A DNA stretch of 64,000 nt from Siphonodentalium dalli (GCA_032622095.1 CP136062.1:197291887-197355886), one strand, 5' to 3'. Positions 1 to 11,485 are shown, counted from the first letter of the stretch. Notes: a model not told the origin generated them from the letters alone. Translations and numbers: made by a program.

Positions 1-340
1 ACTATTGCGAATGGGTCTACGACGCATTTCCATCTCTCTTGACAAATTGTATCTATCTTGCGGAAAATATATTGAATGGGACAGACTCAATTGTGTTATA
101 ATACATTACCCAGTCTAACATGCCATCCTCTAACGATTCAAGGTCCCTCATTTTGCAAGAATATATGCATCTCTTAAATATAATGATACGTATGATTTCT
201 TCTATGTATCGGTTTTGCGAACTCACTGTATGAATGTCCTGATTCCCGTCCCCATTCAAATGACAGTTGAGAAGATGTAATTGTTCATTGGTGACTTAAT
301 TAGGTCACCACACGTCGAGGCTGTGAAATTTGAACGCCAA
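1..340. other. No recognisable feature
   Basis: Both strands were read. There is only a short open frame of under 70 codons, and I see no domain, tRNA or clear repeat before the degenerate tandem repeat that begins at about 340. Confidence 0.5.
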
Positions 341-873
341 AACCTCCTTATAGAACGAATGATAATGGAGATAACTTTATACAACTTTTGTTGATATTAG
401 TGACCAAAACATTCTCATAAATGTTACATGTATAGTGGTGGTAATTAGTTCCAATCATATTTGTATCAGCTTTGGTGCTCATCCCTTCCACATTAATGAC
501 TCGAACGGTGCCCCTTTTCCCATATGTAAACCACATCCACTAGATTCCTGATATCACGGAGATGATTACGTATATGTGTGGTGGTAATCGGCAACTAAAC
601 AAATTATAATCAAATTTAGTGCCTCCTCCACCTCTCACCCAAGCGACCCCCATTTACATCACACTATTAAATTCCGACAGTCGCAAATGTAGGCATCAAC
701 ATTGCCGTCTTCAGCGGGTCCACACAATTTGATTCCTCGTATCATTGGAGAATAATGTGTATGAATTTGGTTGAAATTTGCGCTAAACCTATTTATATAT
801 ATGTTGTCCCTCCTCGCCCTATCCTTGACTCAAGTGGCGCCACTATGACATATCTACTCATTATGAAGATGAA

Positions 874-1668
874 TCTATTATATATTTTGGAAGATCTGTC
901 TGTGTGTGTGTGTATCTGTGTGTGTGTGTGTTCGCGATGAACTCGAAAACGGCCGACCCGATTTCGACGAAACTTGGTATGTAGGGGTATTTTCGGCCGG
1001 GGGGTGGCATGGGCCTATTGATTTGTCCGTGCGACGTGACCTTGACCTTGAAATCGGGTCATTTCAAGGTCAAACGCCCGAATATCACGGGATTTCGATG
1101 AAACTTGGTATGTGGGGTTACATTCGGCCGGGGAGTGACATAGGCCTATTAATTTGCCCGTGCGACGTGATATTGACCTTGAAATCGGGTCATTTCAAGG
1201 TCAAACGCCCGAATATCACGGGATTTCGATGAAACTTGATATGTGGTGATACTTTCGTATGGGGAGTCTCATAAGCATATTCATTTGCCCGTGCGACGTG
1301 AACTTGACCTTGAAATCGGGTCAATTCAAGGTCAAATCGCCAATTTTGATGGGATTTCGACGAATTTTTATACATAGGGTTACTTTTGTCCATTGAGGGG
1401 ATTTCGACGAAATTTTATACATAGTGTTACTTTTGTCCACTGAGTGTTTTGGACGGGTCAAATCGTGACCCCGACCTGACCTTGACCTTCAAAATGGTCA
1501 ATTCAAGGTGAAATCGGGTAAAACCGGATGTATTTCGACGGGTACTTTTGTCGGGTACTTTTGTCCGGGCAGTGTTTTGGACGGGTCAAATCGTTACCAC
1601 ACCTGACCATGACCTTCAAAATGGTCAATTCAATGTCCAAGCCCGGACGAAGTCGGGTCACCTTCTAG
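874..1668 (+). mobile_element. Non-autonomous Helitron, copy 1
   Basis: The element starts with TC (874-875) and ends with CTAG (1665-1668). A hairpin CCCGGAC-GAA-GTCGGG lies at 1642-1657, 7 bases before the CTAG, which is the terminal layout of rolling-circle Helitrons. The 5' part has a (TG)n microsatellite at about 899-931. The interior contains a ~131-bp tandem repeat with anchors CCGTGCGACGTGA at 1027, 1158 and 1289. There is no Rep/helicase open frame, so it is non-autonomous. The base before it is A (873), as expected for A|T insertion. A second copy follows directly. Confidence 0.85.
1020..1660. repeat. ~131-bp internal repeats with paired TGACCTTGA / TCAAGGTCA
   Basis: Units at 1027, 1158 and 1289 each contain TTGACCTTGAAATC followed about 10 bp later by TTTCAAGGTCAA, so each unit is an imperfect inverted repeat. 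More degenerate copies continue to about 1650. The AGGTCA half-sites resemble nuclear-receptor response elements, but they may simply be the element's structural repeats. Confidence 0.7.
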
Positions 1669-2452
1669 TCTATTATATATTTTGGAAGATCTGTCTGTCT
1701 GTGTGTGTGCGTTCGCGATGAACTCGAAAACGGCCGACCCGATTTCGATGAAACTTCGTATGTGAGGGTACTATCGGTCGGGAAGTGGCATAGGCATATT
1801 AATTTTCAGATCCGAGGTCAACTTTTCACGTGCCGAGGTCAAATCTGTTTTTACGCTGTGTTACGGGACTTTCATTTGAGTTCGGTGCTTACAAATCGAT
1901 TCGAAACAGCGCGAATAATAAAATGCCAGTCATAATAATGACACTGTGAGAATCATTCGTGTTTCCTCTTTCCAACGATATATAATGCGTATGTATCCGT
2001 TTTAGTTATCTGCCTCAATTATCAAGAAGAAGTGGTACTATCTTCCATCAGGATAAAAACAATGCGTAACTTCTATGACGTCGTTAGAGGTCATAACGTT
2101 AGATCACGTTAACGCTTAACCGGCCGATGCATTTGACTGTTTCAGACGTCTTGGCGATATCTCGGGCACCGATGGTAATTTATCTTTACGTTGAAACTTG
2201 ATAATTAATGAGCGTGTGTATATGAGGCGCGTTTATATACTTGAGTGGAAATCAAATCGGTTTAAACTGGCGGATTTTTACGGACGAAATTTGATGCATA
2301 GGGTATCTCGGTATCCGCTGGGCCGATTTCCCGGTATCCGCTGGGCCGATTTCCACCATTTTTGGGGTGTTGGTGTTTGACCCCACCTGACATTGACCTT
2401 CAAAATGGTCAATCCAAGGTCAAAGCCCGGACGAAGTCGGGTCACCTTCTAG
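1669..2452 (+). mobile_element. Non-autonomous Helitron, copy 2, head-to-tail with copy 1
   Basis: It begins TCTATTATATATTTTGGAAG, as copy 1 does, immediately after copy 1's CTAG. It ends with the same hairpin (2426-2441) and CTAG (2449-2452), followed by T. It shares the GAACTCGAAAACGGCCGACC region and the 3' terminal ~80 bp with copy 1 but has a different middle (1800-2380). Nothing in it suggests a protein. The pair is flanked by A on the left and T on the right with no target duplication. Confidence 0.85.
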
Positions 2453-3399
2453 TATAATATAAAATTGGTGGAAATCGGCGACAAACAAATTCGTATCAAA
2501 TATAGTGCACCATCTCTTAAACAAACGTCGCCAAATTGGCGTATTTTAACCATATGATTAGACTCCTGATGTCATGGAGATGATTATGTATAAGTTTGAT
2601 GGAGAAGAATTTGTATCCATCTGGTGGAAATCGGCGCTGAAAACAGTTTTATCAATTTTGGGGTCTCTCTACCCGCCATTGCACCCCTGACTCAAATGGC
2701 ACCATTTTGCCATCTTTAAATCACACTTTAAATGCCACTTTTGACATGTTTAAATGACACGGCACTTATGACAGCTTTAAGGCACATCGTCCTCCTGATA
2801 TCATGAAGATGATAATGTATAAGTTTGGTGATAATCGGCGACCAAATACATTTTTATCAAATTATGTGCCCCCTCCATCTTTCATTCAAACGGCACCAAC
2901 TTGGCGTCTTCACATCACATGATTATATTTCTCGTATCATGGAGAAGAATGTGTATCAATATTGGTGGAATTCGGCGCTAAAAAGTTTGATACATTTTGG
3001 TGCCCCTTTCCCCTTCCGTGCACCTCTGACTCAAATGGCGTCACTTTTCCTTTCCATCTTTACATCACACGATTATATTTCTCGAATCATGGAGAAGATT
3101 GTATATCAATTTGGTGAAAATCGGCCTTAAAAAGTTTGATCAATTTTGTTGCCCCTCTCCCCTTCCGTGCACCTCTGACTCAAATGGCCCCACTTTTGCC
3201 ATCTTGAAATAACATGATTATATTCCTCATTTCATGGAGAAGAATGTTAGAAAATTCTAACCCGCACCATTATCTTTCTCGTAAAAAAGTACCCCAAATA
3301 GACCCTCTGTTGTTATCTAGATGGTCCCCTGTGGAGTTCCATAGAACACAGACAGACCGACAGACAGACATTCGCAAATATAATTATATATATATATAG

Positions 3400-4294
3400 A
3401 TAAACAGCACAGGGATGACCATGTAGTTACACATCATTGTCCATACATGCACATCGTGTAGGACCCAAAGAATTTCTTATTTTATATCCCCAATGATCAG
3501 TTAATATAAAATACAAAATATATCACAATTTATAGCGAAAAAGCGTCATATTTTCCACTTCTGGTGGCCATTTTGACGGCCATTTATATGAATTTATTCA
3601 TATTTATAAATAATAATTATCAATAGAATGACATATCGTACCGTAATACCTCATAAAATTCCTGAGTAATTGCGAATTGAAATTTACCTGGTCAGATATT
3701 CAATGTTGGCGGCCATCTTGGATTCAAAGACCGATAACTCTATAAGGCCCTCATAGCCAGATGGCAAACAACCGGTACATTGAAGGACTGATATAGTTCT
3801 ACTAAGATATCATAACCACAAACAAAATCTCTAGCGACTTCTTGTATGCACCCGGTTGCGATATATTATACGTCGCCGAGCAATACGTGACTGCTCGACC
3901 ATGTCACTTATAATCTTCGTGGATGACGTCGTTTGTCAGTTTGTTTTACAGAGTTTTCGGACCATGTACTATGTCGATATATTAATTTAATTTGTCTCGA
4001 AGTAGAGTGTCATCCTTTCAGGATATTTCCATCGGTTCATAACATACACACCGACAGGAAAAGTGTCATTTTTAAAATTACCAAGCTATTATGCAAGAAG
4101 AGAGTCGGATTGTTAAAACTTCAGTGATCTTCGAGTAAAACACGATAACGTCTCTAATTCGTCGTCGTTGGTATTTCGAGGGGTACATTTTTGAAATTAC
4201 ATAAGTTTCAATAATGCCTGAATTTGTAGAGATATGGGAAATTTGATATTGTACAAATAAGGTCTTATAGGTTTTGAATTTGGAACTTTGTGAA
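3400..4294. other. No gene; one short dispersed module
   Basis: I see no coding signal. A ~85-bp module at about 3862-3945 (GTCGCCGAGCAATACGTGAC, then a GACGTCGTTTGTCA end) recurs at about 5644-5725 with scattered changes. Two GGCGGCCAT motifs (about 3560-3580 and 3700-3715) resemble the core of the repeats at 17.8-18.9 kb. Confidence 0.5.
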
Positions 4295-4298
4295 GTAC

Positions 4299-4820
4299 TT
4301 ATATATACCCCCATTATAAATTATATATACCCCCATTATAAATTATATATACCCCCATTATAAATTATATATACCCCCATTATAAATTATATATACCCCC
4401 ATTATAAATTATATATACCCCCATTATAAATTATATATACCCCCATTATAAATTATATATACCCCCATTATAAATTATATATACCCCCATTATAAATTAT
4501 ATATACCCCCATTATAAATTATATATACCCCCATTATAAATTATATATACCCCCATTATAAATTATATATACCCCCATTATAAATTATATATACCCCCAT
4601 TATAAATTATATACACCCCCTTTATAAATCGTAGTACTTATATATACCCCCATTATAAATCGTAGTACTTATATATACCACCATTATAAATCGTAGTACT
4701 TATATATACCCCCATTATAAATCGTACTACTTATATATACCCCCATTATAAATCGTAGTACTTATATATACCCCCATTATAAATCGTAGTACTTATATAT
4801 ACCCCCATTATAAATCGTGG
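4299..4820. repeat. Satellite: 15 x 22-bp units, then ~7 x 31-bp units
   Basis: From 4299 to 4628 a 22-bp unit starting TTATATATACCCCC repeats 15 times almost perfectly. From 4607 to about 4820 the unit is 31 bp: the same 22 bp plus TCGTAGTAC (period anchors 4638, 4669, 4700, 4731, 4762, 4793). The base string just left of the array ends in AGTAC, like the 31-bp unit, so the 31-bp form is probably older and the 22-bp block expanded inside it after losing 9 bp. There are no unique spacers, so it is not CRISPR-like. Confidence 0.95.
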
Positions 4821-6053
4821 ACGTTCACACTCCCGTGTAGTCAGAACCCCTAGAACCTGTCGATCAGTTCATATTACACAATGTCATGCATGTATACTTA
4901 CATTCAGGTCGCGTCAGAACTAAACTGTTCTATCTCCATTTTAGCGGTGAAATGAGATATTGGTATCTTTCGATTCGTTGAGGGATTTCCTGCCGAAAAT
5001 CACCAGATATCGTGTCTAACATATACAAAATTTGAATGAGAGGCTGTGTAAATCTGTTCCATCTCAATAACTCACTTTTTTGACAGTGCTATATTGTTCT
5101 ATCTCCACTGTGGACCAATGAATCTATTTATTTTGTACCACGTGATTAAATAAATTTCAGTGCTAAACTATTCTATCTCTGACCTTCAATAGAAAGCAAT
5201 GGGACCCGAACTTTGCAGATTGCCAGCTTAGTGACTAGTTGGAAGTAATGCTTTCCCACTCCTAGGTATGAACATCTTATTTCTAGGATAATTATTTGGT
5301 TAAAATAACACAGAAAATAGCGTGATTTGGGATTTTTGCACGTTTATATGATTCAAAAACACAAAAAACACAATAGCACGGAAAAAACCGGAAAATTTTA
5401 CGCAAATTGTTCTATCTCCAAAGTGTTTTTTTGTGATTACACCCTAGATATCAAATGTTTTGTCTCGAAAACAGTCATATAATATCAGTTGCAATCTCGG
5501 GCGTCGACATTCGCCCATGTAATTGTAACCTCTGGCTACACCCCTGTCGTTCAATTCTGTTCGCATATAACACAATCTGTTGGCGGAAGTATATAGTCCT
5601 GGCACTAGGCATACACCACGTGACTTATGGCATCCAGACGTGATATATCATGCGTCGCTGAGCAATAAGTGACGGCTCGATCATATCACCTACAATCTTC
5701 ATACGAGACGACGTCATTCGTCAATTGTAGAACAGCGTGGCTTTGGCCCATATCCCTCCGCGATAAATATGCGTCTGATGACAAGGACACCCGCACCGAG
5801 ACTGATCTCCAGACAGAAAAACAGCCCACGACTGACACTAATCACTCTGACGCAAGTTTCGATTGCCATGCACTTTGTTATCTGCATATCATTAAAATAA
5901 TAGGATGTACCATCATAAAGACGAGGGAGAGTTATTATTGCTAAATTCCTCCTGACATTGTCCAATGAAATCTTTGTCATTAGTGGTCTATCACTTGTAG
6001 TCAGGACTTGATAGTATTACTTATCTTTGGCAACACCGGGAATACATGGAGAT
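4821..6053. other. Non-coding stretch with recurring TGTTCTATCTC motif
   Basis: No gene is recognised. The motif TGTTCTATCTCC or a near match occurs five times at irregular spacing (about 4926, 5058, 5093, 5168 and 5408), suggesting a decayed repeat. The second copy of the 3.86-kb module lies at about 5644-5725. Confidence 0.5.
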
Positions 6054-6057
6054 TTAA

Positions 6058-6439
6058 CCCTTTACCCAAAAGAACGGCCCTGTGCCGATGCATTCTCTTA
6101 TATATGCGAGTCGACCATAGGTCGCCTCGCATATATAAGAGAATGCATTGGCTTAACACATTAAAAATTATAAAATTGTTAAAGAATGCAAGAAAAAATG
6201 GTAAAAAAAGTTTTTTTTTAGGCCAATGCATTCTCTTATATATGCGAGGCGACCTATGGTCGACTCGCATATATAAGAGAATGCATTGGCACAGGGCATA
6301 CTTGTAACTATCACAATGTGGTCAAGGAGCCGGTTCCAATGATATCCATATTTGTATGGTTCTATTGAGACAGACCGAAGATACGTTAGGCTGTTGAAGC
6401 TTTATTTGGCCGGTTTTGGCCGGTTTGTTGGGTAAAGGG
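6058..6439 (+). mobile_element. TTAA-flanked MITE, family A copy 1 (piggyBac-like)
   Basis: The element is 382 bp, bounded by TTAA on both sides (6054-6057 and 6440-6443). Terminal inverted repeats are CCCTTTACCCAA at the left and TTGGGTAAAGGG at the right. TTAA targeting and CCC termini are typical of piggyBac-type elements. Inside are two ~69-bp hairpins (6084-6152 and 6222-6290) that are reverse complements of each other, joined by an AT-rich spacer, so the block 6084-6290 is one large palindrome. A unique right half follows. No transposase is present. Confidence 0.9.
6084..6290. repeat. Double hairpin module of MITE A1
   Basis: Each hairpin starts GCCAATGCATTCTCTTATAT (first copy GCCGATG) and ends with its complement ATGCATTGGC. 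The apex is CGACC-ATA-GGTCG. A single T:C mismatch sits next to the GCGAG/CTCGC stem. The second hairpin is the exact reversed form of the first. Flanks CCCTGTGCC and GGCACAGGG extend the inverted repeat outward. Confidence 0.9.
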
Positions 6440-6443
6440 TTAA

Positions 6444-8636
6444 TACCTGGATGTCGATTTTGAAAGAGACATACATGTATGTATTAAATCTCCATTTACC
6501 CCACTAGAGATGTTGCCGGAGATAACGAATTTTTCACCACAACAATGGCCGGCCGTGAGGCCTCAATTATGTGTGGCTTCATATGCTCTCACATTAATTA
6601 GAATAATTCAGTATGGATCCGGCGTCAGTTTACCAATCTCTACCAGAGCGCACCAGTCATACTTCCTTTCTGACTCTGTCACCGGCTGGGTACCAGTCTG
6701 CCCGTTTATATATTTAGCGCGGGGTTTTCCAAACCATATGGCGAAAACCGATCGCCCCAAAGTCAAATTTCCTATGTGCTTTGAGATCAATTCCCGCACT
6801 AAAAACTTAATGACATAATGGAGGATCAGAGCGGTAGTTTTGTTGACGATTTTCGCAAGTAACTCGTCAACATTGGAGCAAATTAGAACTCTTGTGTCTT
6901 ACTTGCCATGCGTGTTGTCGGCCATGTGCGTTTAGACGTTTGTGATGATAAAGTAATCGGAGAACCAAATCACACCGTTTCGAAATATAGTTCTTTGGTT
7001 CTGGTGGGCCTTCCAAACTTAAGGTACGAAACCACACAAATGTTGTTCGATATCTTGCATGTGTGCTTAATGCGGGCAGCATTTTGCTCTGCTCGCTTAG
7101 TATATATTTTAATATCGCGGAAGTCCACCAAATGTGGGTAAAATGTCGCCGATAGCAGCGGTCTTAACGAGTCACTAATGGAGGTAAAACATGCATGGAG
7201 TTTGTCAGTTTACACCAAACTCGGAGTGCTACAGCAACGACGCGATCGGGAAACTGCCGGCTATAACCCGCTTGGGTATATGTACAAGAAATACAGGCCG
7301 CGGCGCTATTCGTGCCTAGTCTGCATTTCTTGTTCAGAAACTCAAGTGGGTTATCTAACCTATACTTAGGAACCTACATGATCATCACCCCATGGATGAC
7401 TTATATACAACTAACAACGTCAAAGAATTTATAAAACTGGGGTTACGACTGTTCTTCACCTTGGAACAATAAAGCGCGTTCCGCGTCGAGTCGAGTCGAG
7501 TCGAGTCGAGAAACCTACCCATCAAAGCTCAGAATGATCAGACATAGACCCCCGAAGTTTGCGTGTTAGTCTATTCCAGTCTTTATAAACATACACTCAG
7601 ATTCACAATGATACAGAGTCTATTGTATTCCCGCCAACTTTTCATTTCTCGGAAGGCTTGCGGTATTCCACCGAATTACGTCACATTTCGCGTTACGTTA
7701 ATCGTTTCGATTGAACTCCTTTATCTTGGTGCTGCTAATAGTGAGTTATGATTGGCGCTACTGATTTGGGATCCCAGGGTTGGGAAATGGGAAAACTCTA
7801 CGTACTCGTCAGACACACTATTTTATGGGTAAGACTATATCGTTGTTAAGACGTTATGCTGTTTGGGCACACACGGCTCTATATCAATCTTTACAATTTA
7901 GGGTCTCATAAGTAACCAGAGTGAAACCTTAGTACACTTTATATAGAATCAAGGCGGCCATAGTAGCAGACAACCCCCTTGCTATATGTCTCACATACTA
8001 CCAGTTTTCCCGATATGAAATCTGTCGCTATGAGAATAGAAGCAACAAATTGATATTCAATCAGCGTGAGATATTTCTCATTTCTGTTTCTTAGTCTTTG
8101 GCAAACATTCCATAAGAGAGCTCTACTCGAATGACGTACACACGTCACTTGCTCCGGTCGATCCGGGTTTCAGTAATGTTTCGTTCCGGATTATTTGGAA
8201 TTATATCGTTCCGGTAAGTAATAAATCACACTGCCATTTTCGAAGAGCTACGTTTCATTTCTCAACACAACCACAGCGTATATTTCAATCGATGCGATTA
8301 AATGTCTTCATTATTTGATAACTATAACAGTTTTACAAATGTCCTGAGGCTTTTGAAGAAAATGTGTTCTAGCGTATATAAGGCAGACAGACGTATACAT
8401 CAAATACTACACGCCGAAACTGCGGTCATAATTTCCCCATGACTATACTATCGTCAATTTAGAGTATTTGTGAGACAAATGCACTGGGTAATGTGTAAAC
8501 CTCGATATCGGGTTACATTATTAAAACCATTACTGTGGCAAAGATGAGATGGGCTCGGGCTGAATGGGTACACCTACACGATAAAAAATGCGACTCCGAC
8601 GTCGAACTTTTTTTTCTTCGTATTCGCTGGTATTCC
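6444..8636. other. No recognised gene; one microsatellite-tailed 3' end
   Basis: Open frames here are at most about 100 codons and show no domain. The only structured feature is an AATAAA at 7468-7473 followed by (TCGAG)5 at 7486-7510. This resembles the 3' end of a retroposon, but I see no matching body upstream. Confidence 0.45.
7468..7510 (+). repeat. AATAAA plus (TCGAG)5, possible retroposon 3' tail
   Basis: A polyadenylation-type hexamer lies 12 bp upstream of five exact TCGAG units. Other retroelement ends in this window show the same layout (31.74 kb and 54.36 kb, on the minus strand). The assignment is inference only. Confidence 0.4.
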
Positions 8637-8745
8637 CTGATTTATCTTATAATATACTATGGCAGGATTGAATTATTTATCTTATAAGATGGTAGGATTG
8701 AATGATTTATCTTATAAGATGGTAGGATTTAATTATTTATCTTAT
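8637..8745. repeat. ~31-bp tandem repeat, about 3.5 copies
   Basis: Units of ATTTATCTTATAAGATGGTAGG type repeat with small changes. Each contains the palindrome ATCTTATAAGAT. Confidence 0.7.
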
Positions 8746-9800
8746 CATTATGTTGCAGAAATGATATGTGAGGGTGTCACCCATACCTCCATGAATCCTG
8801 AATACGACTTAATAAACATAGATGTATGAATCCTGCGGGAAACGGGACCACCCGCACTATTCAGGGCCCACGCCCGGTCGTATTTTGTTTCCGGTTATCC
8901 CGATTTCCCGGGTCTGGATGTCCCATGTTATAGGGATTAAATATTTTATGTCATATTCACATTTTCCCCCATATTTTCTTCGAAATGTAAAATTCATATT
9001 TTAAAACACGAATACATTACTTAATTTCTTTAAGTTATCAAATATGCAAAGTTTTTCAAATTCAGATATGTGATTTTCTGGTTTAATATAGGTCGACAGG
9101 ACTTAAAGTAGGTTTGCCGAATAAATAGTGCCACGAAGCTCACATTTTATCTTGCATGCAGGCGAAACCATAAGAAACCTTGTCGCCTTATCACTGCGAA
9201 AATTCTTTGGCGACGAGGTCCATATCTCGAGTTAGACACAGAGACACCAGTATACCTGAATATTAACACCAAGTAGCCTACATTATATTCCGTTTTCATG
9301 TACACGTACGTACATCTACCGTATATTTTATATCTATATTATTATTATCTATATAGCGTACTATATACATGTATATTCCGTTTCATTGTATCTCATCTTC
9401 ACGTATATCTATCATCATGTTTCCCAAATTCTATTCTTATTTTAAATACAATTTTAAAGACATTTATATTTAATTCTTCATGTTGGTCGGTTTGTCCCGT
9501 GGCGATTGGGGCAGTTGTCCAGTGTCCAAGTCTGCGTACTCGGTAAGAAATTATTGAATGCAAGTGATGGTTATTTCACACTTATATGATAATTTGCGCA
9601 AATTTGGTGAAGTAATGTCCATAACTTCAACACACCAAGATGGATACGACTAAATTACATCAAAATATGTATTTTTGGCTAGAAATAATCAAATTTTGAA
9701 GAATGTTATGCTAAAAAACACGTACGCAGATACCTAGTACGTTTTAATTACATTTACTCCTTCACATACGACACGACAAATTACGCCTGCCAATTGATGG
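8746..9800. other. No recognisable feature
   Basis: AT-rich sequence. The one longer open frame (9298-9546) is low-complexity Tyr/Leu-rich and looks spurious. Confidence 0.45.
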
Positions 9801-9807
9801 CCTAATA

Positions 9808-11330
9808 ACATGTCATAATGTGAGGGCTATCTAGTCGGCGATCACAAATCAAAACTTTTCTGTCACTAGAAATGCGCGTGTTAAAATAGCACGCTCTTTG
9901 TATTTATACCATTATTTTTGCTCGTTATTTTTCATAGCGACAGGCCCCTGTGTGTATCAAGGAATTCAACGTACGATGGCGTTGCAATTTTGTGCGCGTT
10001 ATGTGTTATTCGATTTTGTATTAATTTTGTGCGCGATATGTGTTATTCGATGTTGTATTAATTTTCCAGAAGAGATTGGCGAATTAGCTCTTGTAATGTA
10101 TTTTACATGAAGCAACAGTACATGTATATACGTGAAACAGTTTGACCATTGTTCGTTTGGTCGAATATCAGCAGCTACAAGAACTCGCCAAGTCACTGGA
10201 AATTCGCGATATGATAATTGCTTGCTCTTATTATCACCGTGTCCTTCCATAATCAAGCACATCAGCCAGAATGCGGTTGTTGCGCACACAATTCCACACA
10301 ATCAGACAGCCACCTAATAACAGGTCTTAATTGGAGGGCTATATAGTCGGTGATCGCAAATCACTGTAATATAGATATATAACACGGATTAAGGTGATAT
10401 TCACAATCACCAGTCCCTGTTTGAATGTCCGATTTGTCTGTTGCCCTCGCTGATGTGCTTCCTCATGCATGTCTTTCATCGGTAGATCGGCTGAAAGATG
10501 CATTGGTGGCAGGCATGTTCACGCTGTCATATAGGCCAAATCGGCCAATGGCCATTTCTTTTTCAAAAATGGCCAACAAAAGTCTTTGTTTGCTCGGTTG
10601 ACTGAAAGATGGCTTGGTGGCAGGGTCGTGGATATCTTCGTTGGTGTTTAACTTAAAATTTCTAGCTGCATGCAGAGATACATTGCTACGAAGACTTTCT
10701 AAAAAAACATTACCACTCGTACCGTTTAATAGCAAAATTCGCTGAAATGCCGAAGAAATATTGTACATTCTTGTTCAGTATAATTATATAGCATTTAATG
10801 TTTCCATCAAAATTATTGACGGATGTTAACACTACACCCCAAATTCAGTCTCCAAGATGGAGTATGAAGAGTTTTCTGATAAATGTTCGTTTTGTCGAAT
10901 ATCAGCAGCTACGGATACTTGCCAAGAAAACGAAACTCAGAATATAATAAATTCTTTTCATCGTTACTCTTAATATCATAATGCCCGTCCACAATCAAGG
11001 GTATCAGCCAGTATGCGGTTGTTGAGCAGACGATTCCACACAATCAGACAGCCATCTACAGTTGTAATAACAGGTCTAAATGGGAGGACTATTTAGTGGT
11101 CGATCGCAAATCACGGTATAATATAGAGATACAAACCGGAACATGGTGTTGTGCTCTATCATCAGTCACTGATTGAATGTCTGATTTGTCTGTTGCCCCC
11201 GCTGATGTGATTCCGTATGCCTTTGTTCGCTCGGTCGACCGAAAGATGCCTTGGTGGCAGGCTAGTGAGACGATCTTCCGGGGGGGGGGGTGTCTCAACT
11301 CTGGGAAACGTGGTATCCACAAAATTAAGT
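9808..11330. repeat. Diverged tandem duplication, ~734 bp
   Basis: The landmark GTCGAATATCAGCAGCTAC occurs at about 10161 and 10895, and GTTCGTTT at 10151 and 10885. The similarity continues through ATCAGCCAGTATGCGGTTG-, ACACAATCAGACAGCCA- and GATTTGTCTGTTGCCC-type blocks to GAAAGATGCCTTGGTGGCAG. A partial third unit is seen at about 9810-9850 (CTAATAACATGTC, then AGTCGGCGATCACAAATC). On the minus strand both copies read CGIVC-TTA-WL-LI in one frame, but the frames break soon after. A GC-poor spacer with a G10 run lies at about 11280. Confidence 0.75.
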
Positions 11331-11485
11331 TCGAATTTTCCAGCTGATATCTAAGACATTTAAAGTGGCTAGAAATTTCTTACTGAACGTACCCACTGTG
11401 GTTGGAAAATTTGCCTGAATACATGTCTGAAATTAGGATAACTATACCAAGCTTGGCCTATATGTAAAGCCAAAAAAGTACATTT

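Larger units (their letters stand above)
340..3400. repeat. Degenerate ~145-bp tandem repeat, split by two Helitrons
   Basis: Diverged units recur about every 145-150 bp. Each carries the landmarks ATCATGGAGAAGAAT (near 2935, 3088 and 3231), GGTGGAAATCGGCG, a pyrimidine-rich GTGCCCCTCTCCC stretch, TGACTCAAATGGC and ATCTTTAAATCACA. Units are visible at about 340-873 and again at 2453-3330. The break is the Helitron pair at 874-2452: the sequence before 873 and after 2453 joins into one normal unit. The array ends near 3350-3390 in a CAGACAGACCGACAGACAG tail followed by TATATA. No coding capacity is evident. Confidence 0.8.

Noticed and set aside
4299-4820. CRISPR-like regular repeats
   Set aside because: The units are contiguous with no unique spacers, and the context is eukaryotic. 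It is a satellite.
4926-5420. Steroid-receptor half-sites (TGTTCT)
   Set aside because: Only the half-site is present, without paired arrangement. Decayed repeat is the simpler reading.
6008-6307. Recurring open frames over MITE hairpins (6.1, 21.9, 22.5, 28.9, 62.6 kb), with peptide like HRSPRIYKRMHW
   Set aside because: The frames arise because the palindromic DNA has few stops. They occur on both strands and share only the hairpin sequence.
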